Below are positions 22,513 to 27,901 of a stretch of DNA of 27,901 nucleotides, one piece after another. How positions within the stretch are numbered: the stretch's first letter is position 1; each line of letters opens with the position of its first letter. A program made the translations under genes and the position numbers. The stretch comes from an uncultured Eubacteriales bacterium. Its GTDB lineage: Bacteria > Bacillota > Clostridia > Oscillospirales > CAG-272. Below the pieces are notes generated by a model. The model worked only from the letters and a program-made list of their open reading frames with translations. It was not told the origin of the DNA and did no database searches. The DNA is taken from assembly GCA_934503195.1 (NCBI GenBank), contig CAKSVM010000042.1:1-27901 (forward strand), written 5' to 3'.

Positions 22513-23327
22513 AGGACATCACGCTTGGGCAGTTTTTTCCGGGCGACACGATAATTCATCGCCTCGATCCGCGCGCAAAGCTGATTCTGACGACGCTTTA
22601 CATCGTCGCGGTTTTCCTCGCGAAGAATCAGTGGAGCTTTCTGGCGATAATTATCAGTACCATATTGCTTGTCATAATATCCAAAATATCGTTCAAAACG
22701 CTTCTGAAAAGTATGAAACCGCTGATTTTTGTGCTGGCGTTCACGACGTTCTTTAATTTATTTTGGACGGAAGGTGAAGTTTTACTCATCCACATCGGAT
22801 TCGTGAAAGTTTACCTCGAAGGCGTTTTTTACGCGATCATGATCATCATCCGCATCGCGTCACTGCTCGTCGGAACGACAATTCTGCTGACTTACACGAC
22901 TTCACCGATCATGCTGACCGACGGACTCGAACAACTTTTGTCACCTTTGCGCAAAATCAAGCTTCCGGTTCACGAATTTTCGATGATGATGACAATAGCT
23001 CTGCGGTTTATTCCGACACTTATAGAAGAAACCGACAAAATCATTTCGGCACAGAAGGCGCGCGGCGCGGATTTCGCGTCGGGCAGCCTTGCAAAACGCG
23101 CGAAAACGCTCGTACCGATCCTGATTCCGCTCTTCATTTCGGCCTTCAGGCGCGCTGATGAGCTGGCGACGGCGATGGAGTGCCGCTGCTACCGCGGAGA
23201 CAACGGCCGGACTCGTATGAATGTACTGAAATTCACGGCGAAGGATATTTTCTGGCTGTGCGGAATGACGATATTTGTTGGTATAATAATCGTTCTCAAT
23301 CTCCTTCCGGCGGCGATTTCGCTATGA
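22506..23327 (+). CDS. ecfT: Energy-coupling factor transmembrane protein EcfT
   Basis: Membrane scaffold that links the EcfA ATPases to exchangeable substrate-binding S components. 273 residues with about five to six membrane helices (for example about 30-65, 75-90, 105-135, 245-265). The cytoplasmic coupling helices have the conserved Ala-Arg-Gly type motifs, AQKARGADF and AMECRCYRG, that dock on EcfA. Shine-Dalgarno GGGAGGGG lies inside the end of ecfA2. The stop overlaps the truA start as ATGA. No S-component gene is in the window, consistent with a group II (shared-module) ECF transporter. Confidence 0.93.
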   Translation: MLKDITLGQFFPGDTIIHRLDPRAKLILTTLYIVAVFLAKNQWSFLAIIISTILLVIISKISFKTLLKSMKPLIFVLAFTTFFNLFWTEGEVLLIHIGFVKVYLEGVFYAIMIIIRIASLLVGTTILLTYTTSPIMLTDGLEQLLSPLRKIKLPVHEFSMMMTIALRFIPTLIEETDKIISAQKARGADFASGSLAKRAKTLVPILIPLFISAFRRADELATAMECRCYRGDNGRTRMNVLKFTAKDIFWLCGMTIFVGIIIVLNLLPAAISL

Positions 23328-24073
23328 AATATTTGATCGAAATCGCGTATCTCGGAACTCGTTTTGCGGGATTTCAGGTTCAGCCGGGCAAAATTACGGT
23401 GCAATCGACGCTTCAGGACGCGATTGAGGCGGTATTCGGCGCGCGTTTGCCGCTGAAAGGGTGCAGCCGGACCGATTCCGGTGTCCATGCAAGGCAATAT
23501 TTCGCGACGTTCGACAGCGATAAAACGATCCCGACCGATCGGATTCCGCTCGCGCTGAACGCGAATCTGCCTTCCGATATTTCGGTGAAGTCGGCGCGGA
23601 TTGTGCCGGATTCCTTCCATGTCCGGCATGATGTCGAGTGGAAAGAATATGAATATCTGCTATTAAATTCACGTATACGGGATCCGTTTTTGTACAAAAA
23701 AGCATATCAGTGCCGATTTATGACGGCCGAACAAGTGGAAATCATTCGCCGCGCGGCGAAATTTTTCGTCGGGACGCACGATTTTTCCGCGTTCATGGCG
23801 GCCGGGTCGAAGATCGCCGACACGGTTCGTACGGTAAATCATATTGAGATCATTGAGAAAGGCGAACTGATCCGGATCCGGATCGCGGCCGACGGATTCC
23901 TCTACAACATGGTAAGAATAATCGTCGGAACGCTGATAGACTGTGCGAACGGACGGATAGATTTGTCGGAAATGCCGAAAATTATTGACTCGCACGACCG
24001 TTCAAAGGCCGGATCGACCGCGCCGCCGGACGGACTTTACCTGAATCGTGTCAAATTCCGTACAATTTCATAA
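23324..24073 (+). CDS. truA: tRNA pseudouridine(38-40) synthase TruA
   Basis: Isomerises uridines 38-40 of the tRNA anticodon stem. 249 residues, usual length. The catalytic motif GCSRTDSGVHA (46-56) contains the nucleophilic Asp D51. Later family segments AADGFLYNMVRIIVGTL and APPDGLYL are present. The start is the ATG at 23324 inside the ecfT stop; a longer frame starting at 23180 runs through ecfT and is not real. Placement after ecfA1-A2-T is the common arrangement in Bacillota. Last gene of the operon. Confidence 0.96.
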   Translation: MKYLIEIAYLGTRFAGFQVQPGKITVQSTLQDAIEAVFGARLPLKGCSRTDSGVHARQYFATFDSDKTIPTDRIPLALNANLPSDISVKSARIVPDSFHVRHDVEWKEYEYLLLNSRIRDPFLYKKAYQCRFMTAEQVEIIRRAAKFFVGTHDFSAFMAAGSKIADTVRTVNHIEIIEKGELIRIRIAADGFLYNMVRIIVGTLIDCANGRIDLSEMPKIIDSHDRSKAGSTAPPDGLYLNRVKFRTIS

Positions 24074-24076
24074 AAT

Positions 24077-24127
24077 ATAGCAGGACAAAAGGCTGGTTTT
24101 CAGCCGGTCCTGCTATCAATTTTTGGA
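24077..24127 (+). terminator. Intrinsic terminator after truA
   Basis: ATAGCAGGAC (24077-24086) pairs with GTCCTGCTAT (24107-24116), enclosing a second stem GGCTG/CAGCC (24091-24095, 24101-24105). A CAATTTTT tract follows. The U-tract abuts the Shine-Dalgarno (GGAG, 24125-24128) of the next gene. Confidence 0.85.
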
Positions 24128-24135
24128 GAAAATGT

Positions 24136-25218
24136 ATGGAAAAATATTTTGCGGCGGCGAACAGCGCGGGCGGGTTCGTGAGCTGGTTCGACGAAATTTT
24201 CGCGCCCGAAGAATTTGACCGCGTTTTCCTGATCAAGGGCGGCAGCGGCACCGGAAAATCGACACTGATGAAGCGAATCGCCGCGCGCGCCATCGAAAAA
24301 GGCCTCGACTGCGAGTATTTTTACTGCTCGTCTGACCCCGATTCGCTCGACGGGCTGATCGTCAAAGGCGGTTCCGGACGTCCGATCGGCATCGTCGACG
24401 CGACCGCGCCGCACACACGCGACCCGAAACTCCCTGGTGCGGTGGAGAAGATTGTAAATCTTGGCGAATTCTGGGACGAAAGCAAGCTTCGCGCCGAGCG
24501 CGACGAGATCGCGGAGCTGATCCACGCGAAGTCCGCACTGTTCAGCGAGAGCTATGGGTATCTTTTTGCGGCGGGCGAAATGTCCAAAATGCTTTGCTTT
24601 GACGCGGAAAGATTCATGAATATGTCCAAAATGCACGCGGCAGCCGATCGGCTGATCGCGCAAAGAATACAAGCAAAACGGAAAAATCTGGGCGGATCCG
24701 ACTTTTCGGACGCGCCGAGTGTGAAAATCCGCGGTATCAGCGCGATTTCGACAATAGGCGTGGAACATTTTGACAGCTACCGCGACTGCGAATCGCTCTG
24801 CGTCGTCGAAGACGTTATGTCTACCGCACCATTCATGTTCGACGCGCTGATCGCGTCGGCGAAACGCGCGAAGCTCGACGTCATCCGCGCGCCGTCGCCG
24901 CTCGAACCCGAATTTTCGGAGGCGATCCGCGTCCCCGCACTCGGAATGTCGGTCGTGATCGGCACGAACGACGAGCCGGACGACGTCAAACGGCTCAACA
25001 TGGAGCGTTTCATCGACCGCGGAGCGATCACAACAGATGACAAACATCGTCATCGACTGCTGGCGAAGTGCAAAAATGAGCTGATCGACTGCGCGCTCGC
25101 GAGACTTTCCGAGGTGCGGCGGCTTCATTCGCGCGTCGAAGCGATTTACATCGCGGCGATGGACTTCGACAGACTGAACGAATTTACAGAAAATTTACTT
25201 TCGGAGATAGTCCGCTAG
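24136..25218 (+). CDS. PRK06851-type P-loop ATPase of unknown function
   Basis: A 360-residue cytosolic protein with Walker A GGSGTGKST (35-43) near the N-terminus and the family pattern DGLIVKGGSGRPIGIVDAT followed by PHTRDP and IVNLGEFWD (about 72-115). The second half (about 190-330) lacks a second obvious Walker A. I recognise the clostridial/bacillar PRK06851 family, whose function is not established. Start ATG at 24136 with GGAG 7 nt upstream. No convincing promoter lies between the truA terminator and this gene, so it may depend on read-through, or on a weak promoter at the end of truA. A long hairpin follows the stop. Confidence 0.75.
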   Translation: MEKYFAAANSAGGFVSWFDEIFAPEEFDRVFLIKGGSGTGKSTLMKRIAARAIEKGLDCEYFYCSSDPDSLDGLIVKGGSGRPIGIVDATAPHTRDPKLPGAVEKIVNLGEFWDESKLRAERDEIAELIHAKSALFSESYGYLFAAGEMSKMLCFDAERFMNMSKMHAAADRLIAQRIQAKRKNLGGSDFSDAPSVKIRGISAISTIGVEHFDSYRDCESLCVVEDVMSTAPFMFDALIASAKRAKLDVIRAPSPLEPEFSEAIRVPALGMSVVIGTNDEPDDVKRLNMERFIDRGAITTDDKHRHRLLAKCKNELIDCALARLSEVRRLHSRVEAIYIAAMDFDRLNEFTENLLSEIVR

Positions 25219-25228
25219 CCAAAACGAT

Positions 25229-25275
25229 CGCGAGTCCGGTTCCGTTGAGTTCCAAACGGCAGGATCGGACTCGCG
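25229..25275. repeat. Long inverted repeat / hairpin without U-tract
   Basis: CGCGAGTCCG (25229-25238) pairs perfectly with CGGACTCGCG (25266-25275). An inner stem CCGTT (25242-25246) with AACGG (25255-25259) lies within. It begins 11 nt after the ATPase stop. No T-run follows on either strand, so it is not a standard intrinsic terminator; it may protect a 3' end or act in Rho-dependent termination. Confidence 0.6.
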
Positions 25276-25322
25276 TAAGTCCGCGAATTCGTAAATAATA
25301 TGTAAACACTGCACGAAATCTC

Positions 25323-25351
25323 TTGAAAAAACGCGAAAATAGTGGTATAAT
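25323..25351 (+). promoter_or_regulatory. Promoter of the single-pass membrane protein gene
   Basis: -35 TTGAAA (25323-25328), 17-bp spacer, -10 TATAAT (25346-25351) preceded by TGG, an extended -10. The start should be near 25358, giving a leader of about 26 nt. Confidence 0.9.
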
Positions 25352-25383
25352 ATGTGCAGATAAAGATTTTGGGAGATTTTTGT

Positions 25384-26073
25384 TTGGAAGAAAAAGAAAA
25401 AGGACGCTTTGGCAAGTGGCTTGAGAATTTCTGGTACCACTACAAAACGCATACTATAATTGTCGCGGTTGCTCTGCTGACGGTCGTGATCTGCACGACG
25501 CAGCTTATTACAAATGAAAAATACGATTATTACGTGCTTTATGCCGGGCCGCAGATCCTCGCGGTGCAGGATCTGAGTTACATTCAGCGCGCGATCGCGT
25601 CGGCCGGGGCCGATCAGAACGGCGACGGGGAGGTAAAAGTTGCTCTCAAGGATGTCGTGATGCTCTCGCCCGAGGAGCGCGCGAAGGCGGCTGAGGAAAA
25701 GGACGCCGATTTCAACGCGGAATTCATTCATACGGAAATGAATGATTATTATCAGCAAATAATGGCGGGCGACGCGGCCGTGATGCTGCTCTCGCCGTAT
25801 ATGTACGAGCAGGCGAAGGCGTCCGGGCTTTTCATGCCGCTGGCCGAAATTTTCGATGAAATTCCCGATTCGGCTTATGATGAAACCGGAATTTTGCTTT
25901 CCGAAACTGAATTTGGAACGAGTTTTAACGGAATTGATGATCTTCCGGACGATACAATACTCTGCATACGTCGAATTACGTCGTTCCAGAATCTGAAAAA
26001 CGCGAAAAAGGCCGAAAAAGACTTCGCCGCGAACCTTGAGCTTTTCAAATCTATGGTGAATTTCACCAATTAA
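25384..26073 (+). CDS. Single-pass membrane protein of unknown function
   Basis: 229 residues, no family recognised. A charged cytosolic N-terminus (MEEKEKGRFGKW) and an aromatic patch NFWYHYKTH precede one transmembrane helix (about 23-42), then a mostly acidic, soluble domain of about 185 residues. The aromatic-basic patch before the helix is something I associate with small clostridial membrane proteins, but I cannot assign a function. I choose a TTG start at 25384: GGGAG at 25371-25375 is 8 nt upstream. The frame extends to a GTG at 25354, but that lies 3 nt after the -10 and so upstream of the expected transcript start. Own promoter and terminator, hence monocistronic. Confidence 0.7.
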   Translation: MEEKEKGRFGKWLENFWYHYKTHTIIVAVALLTVVICTTQLITNEKYDYYVLYAGPQILAVQDLSYIQRAIASAGADQNGDGEVKVALKDVVMLSPEERAKAAEEKDADFNAEFIHTEMNDYYQQIMAGDAAVMLLSPYMYEQAKASGLFMPLAEIFDEIPDSAYDETGILLSETEFGTSFNGIDDLPDDTILCIRRITSFQNLKNAKKAEKDFAANLELFKSMVNFTN

Positions 26074-26099
26074 AAAATCACCCGCCGGGTGATTTTTTT
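26072..26099. terminator. Intrinsic terminator
   Basis: A perfect 12-bp stem AAAAAATCACCC / GGGTGATTTTTT around GCC, ending in a T-run to 26099. It overlaps the stop codon of the preceding gene. Confidence 0.95.
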
Positions 26100-26110
26100 C
26101 ATTTGGGCTC

Positions 26111-26139
26111 TTTACAAATGGTCGGATTTATGATATAAT
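26111..26139 (+). promoter_or_regulatory. Promoter of the AraC-family gene
   Basis: -35 TTTACA (26111-26116), 17-bp spacer, -10 TATAAT (26134-26139) preceded by TGA, an extended -10. The start should be near 26146, about 50 nt before the ATG. Confidence 0.88.
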
Positions 26140-26149
26140 ATAGATGTGG

Positions 26150-26180
26150 TTTAGAAATTCGACCATAAATTTAGAAATTC
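26150..26180 (+). promoter_or_regulatory. Tandem 11-bp direct repeat in the araC-type leader (candidate operator)
   Basis: TTTAGAAATTC occurs at 26150-26160 and again at 26170-26180, 20 bp start to start, about two helical turns. It lies just downstream of the predicted transcription start. The spacing fits paired half-sites of AraC-family regulators, and the position suggests autorepression. Confidence 0.55.
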
Positions 26181-26194
26181 AGCAGGTCAAAATA

Positions 26195-27037
26195 ATGGAA
26201 GACGCGTTTTTTCCGTTCGCGCGCGAGCGGAAATGCGAGATCATCGCATACAGATTATCCCAGAAAGGGCATTATATGCCACTTTTCCACTCACATACAT
26301 ATTACGAGTTCATTTTCGTGCTGAGCGAGGGCAAAATCGTTTTTTCGAACACCGGCGGGTCGATCGAGGGGAACGGACATTGCGTCTGCTTCCACAATTC
26401 CCACGTTATGCACAGAAATAACGTGCCGAGCGACGTATATTATGACAGAATTGTACTATACGTAGGCGAAAGCGCACTCACAATGATCGGCGGCGGGATG
26501 GGAGATCTTGGAAAATTCTCGCAGGTCGGGACGGCCGTGATCTCGCTTGACCCCGATGAACAGCGGCGGCTTGAGGGTTATCTGACCGAAATTTCGCTCG
26601 ACACGACGTCGAACGACAAAAAACGGCTCTTCGCCGCGCTGATTCTGACCGATCTGAAGGAGTATTCGACGGCGCAGAACACGCAGACGCTCAGTCCGAT
26701 CAAGACTTATATTAAAGATGTAGTGGAATATATCGGCCTGAATTACAAGTCCGATCTGACGACGCCCGATCTCGCGGCGAAATTTTTCGTCAGTGTCAAC
26801 AAACTTAATCGTGATTTCAAGCGATATACTGGCTCAACCATCAAACAATATTTGATAACATTACGAATGAAATACGCGCAGGCGATGCTCGCCGGCGGGG
26901 AAGGGGTACGGAAGACAGCTGAGGAATGCGGATTTGACAGTTTGTCGTACTTCATTCAGGCGTTCCGGCAGTACACCGGGCAGACGCCGTCGGCGTTTTC
27001 GAAAAAAGCTCTCGGGAAATTCGATTATTACTCGTAA
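26195..27037 (+). CDS. AraC/XylS-family transcriptional regulator with N-terminal cupin
   Basis: 280 residues. The N-terminal cupin-like sensor domain (about 15-110) has FHSHTYYEF (31-39) and a NSHVMHRN segment, typical of sugar- or small-molecule-responsive AraC proteins. The C-terminal domain (about 180-280) carries two helix-turn-helix units, DLTTPDLAAKFFVSVNKLNR and GVRKTAEECGFDSLSYF, ending with the family signature FRQYTGQTPSAF. I choose ATG 26195, with AGGT about 9 nt upstream; an in-frame ATG at 26144 is at or before the predicted transcript start. Tandem repeats in the leader suggest autoregulation. No catabolic operon is adjacent, so the inducer is unknown. Confidence 0.9.
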   Translation: MEDAFFPFARERKCEIIAYRLSQKGHYMPLFHSHTYYEFIFVLSEGKIVFSNTGGSIEGNGHCVCFHNSHVMHRNNVPSDVYYDRIVLYVGESALTMIGGGMGDLGKFSQVGTAVISLDPDEQRRLEGYLTEISLDTTSNDKKRLFAALILTDLKEYSTAQNTQTLSPIKTYIKDVVEYIGLNYKSDLTTPDLAAKFFVSVNKLNRDFKRYTGSTIKQYLITLRMKYAQAMLAGGEGVRKTAEECGFDSLSYFIQAFRQYTGQTPSAFSKKALGKFDYYS

Positions 27038-27040
27038 TAT

Positions 27041-27073
27041 AAAAAATCAGCAAGTTTTACTTGCTGATTTTTT
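27041..27073. terminator. Bidirectional intrinsic terminator
   Basis: A perfect 14-bp stem, AAAAAATCAGCAAG (27041-27054) with CTTGCTGATTTTTT (27060-27073), around TTTTA. It lies between the convergent araC-type and DHHW genes with A- and T-runs on both sides. Confidence 0.95.
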
Positions 27074-27082
27074 GATAAAAGT

Positions 27083-27901
27083 TTATTTTTTCAACCAGAT
27101 TACGCTGCGATCGTTCGCGAATCCCGACGCGCTGTAGAGGATCACGACGTCGTCGATCGTAACGTCGTCGGTTCGCAGCTTGTCGAGGTAGCTTTCGAAA
27201 CCCGAATTGAAGCTCCGCAGGTCGATCACGATCATCCGCTCGTAGTGGTTCGCGAGGAGCGGCAGCATACAGTGCGCGTACGAATCCTTCGCCATGACGA
27301 GCGTGCGGCCGTTTTTGACACTTGTCGTGATGTCCGCGATCGCCGGATTTCCGCCTAGGTAGACGCCGTATTTGTCTCTCGTAGAGAGCTTTTCGCTGAC
27401 GTAAAGGCTGTCGGATTCGCTTGCCCCGAGATTGTAAGTGACGTGAACTGTCGGTTGATTTTCTGAAGTCAGGTCGACAAGCGTGTCGGGCGTCGATTTT
27501 ATGCCGACTTTCGCGATGACCGTGCCCAGAAATTTGTCGGAAAGCGTTGTTCGGACAAGTTTTTCGGCCGGAATCGGCTCAATTTCCAATGATTTGCAGA
27601 GTGAACGATATGCGAGATACATTCCGTCGGCCGTCCAGTGATGGTCAGTCCGGTAATAAATGTAATCATTGGAATTATCTGACATTATTTGCCGGATGTC
27701 GAGCGCACCCGGAAGGGTGGAAATTTCGTCAAGATAACTCTTCTGATCCCAAACCGACGCACCGTAGGGAAGCTTGTCTTCCAGAATCAGCGACGCGGTC
27801 GGCGCGATCAGAATCCGGAAATTGTACTTCCCGTCGAGATCGTGAGCGAAATCGCTGAGGATGGTCAAATTTTTAGATTCCTGCTCGGAATCAGGATAAG
27901 T
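27083..27901 (-). CDS. DHHW-family (AlgJ/AlgX-like) protein, 3' part
   Basis: The frame stays open to the right edge, so the N-terminus lies outside the window. About 272 residues are visible. The family signature DHHW is present in YYRTDHHWT, with further SGNH-like features: a conserved Ser context in LVMAKDSYAHCMLPLL and a C-terminal DVVILYSAS segment. Family members are membrane-anchored or exported and resemble alginate/peptidoglycan O-acetyltransferase partners; in Bacillota they usually pair with an MBOAT acyltransferase, which would have to lie upstream (beyond 27901). The apparent start at 27868 is an internal TTG, and eleven in-frame codons precede it. Terminator shared with the araC-type gene. 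Confidence 0.82.
   Translation of the reverse strand, partial: TYPDSEQESKNLTILSDFAHDLDGKYNFRILIAPTASLILEDKLPYGASVWDQKSYLDEISTLPGALDIRQIMSDNSNDYIYYRTDHHWTADGMYLAYRSLCKSLEIEPIPAEKLVRTTLSDKFLGTVIAKVGIKSTPDTLVDLTSENQPTVHVTYNLGASESDSLYVSEKLSTRDKYGVYLGGNPAIADITTSVKNGRTLVMAKDSYAHCMLPLLANHYERMIVIDLRSFNSGFESYLDKLRTDDVTIDDVVILYSASGFANDRSVIWLKK

Noticed and set aside
23180..23323. Longer TruA start within ecfT
   Set aside because: The extension reads ecfT in another frame; the ATG at 23324 forms the usual ATGA junction and gives normal TruA length.
24100..25128. 342-codon minus-strand frame opposite the PRK06851-like gene
   Set aside because: The plus-strand product has Walker A and family motifs; the antisense frame is low-information and runs through the truA terminator.
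1..27901. tRNA, rRNA, CRISPR arrays, IS elements, prophage genes or riboswitches
   Set aside because: No tRNA-like cloverleaf, regularly spaced repeat array, transposase/integrase gene or recognisable riboswitch leader was seen on reading both strands; short structured RNAs could still be missed without a covariance search.

Overview
The window looks like a chromosomal segment of an uncultured anaerobic Bacillota (class Clostridia), probably a gut or rumen lineage. The basis is the gene content (energy-coupling factor transporter cassette ecfA1-ecfA2-ecfT-truA, ClpE-type unfoldase with N-terminal zinc finger, CvpA, PRK06851-like ATPase, DHHW protein) and sigma-A promoters with 17-bp spacers, most with an extended -10 TGn. 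The DNA is moderately GC-rich, with AT-rich promoters and U-tailed hairpin terminators. I see no rRNA, tRNA, CRISPR array, IS element or prophage. The taxonomic placement is inference.

Layout: (1) 1-2183, 3' part of alaS. (2) 2286-3752, a monocistronic GH20 beta-hexosaminidase-like gene with its own promoter and terminator. (3) 13574 down to 3836, minus strand, a seven-gene operon: DUF5711-like membrane protein, CvpA-family protein, ClpE-like AAA+ unfoldase, a P-type-ATPase-like protein with every catalytic motif destroyed, hypoxanthine-DNA glycosylase, SGNH esterase, and a HydG-like protein lacking the radical-SAM cysteines. (4) 13767-16325, polA, divergent from operon 3, with an inverted repeat between the two promoters. 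(5) 16509-24073, plus strand, a compact nine-gene operon: ruvC, ruvA, ruvB, a SAM-dependent methyltransferase, pheA, ecfA1, ecfA2, ecfT, truA. It is driven by a full-consensus promoter and closed by a hairpin terminator. (6) 24136-25218, a PRK06851-type P-loop ATPase. (7) 25384-26073, a single-pass membrane protein of unknown function with its own promoter and terminator. (8) 26195-27037, an AraC-family regulator with direct repeats in its leader. (9) 27901 down to 27083, a DHHW-family (AlgJ/AlgX-like) protein cut by the window edge.

Most of the window is housekeeping: translation, replication, Holliday-junction processing, phenylalanine synthesis, vitamin uptake and tRNA modification. The unusual part is the minus-strand operon, which holds two apparent pseudoenzymes. 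The 916-aa P-type ATPase homologue has lost TGES, PEGL, DKTGT and GDGVND but keeps an open frame and recognisable fold. The 352-aa HydG homologue has lost CX3CX2C and about a quarter of the usual length but keeps the HydG-specific C-terminal CX2CX22C cluster motif. Both sit in tightly spaced, translationally coupled positions downstream of a ClpE-like unfoldase. This is the best candidate here for an undescribed system.
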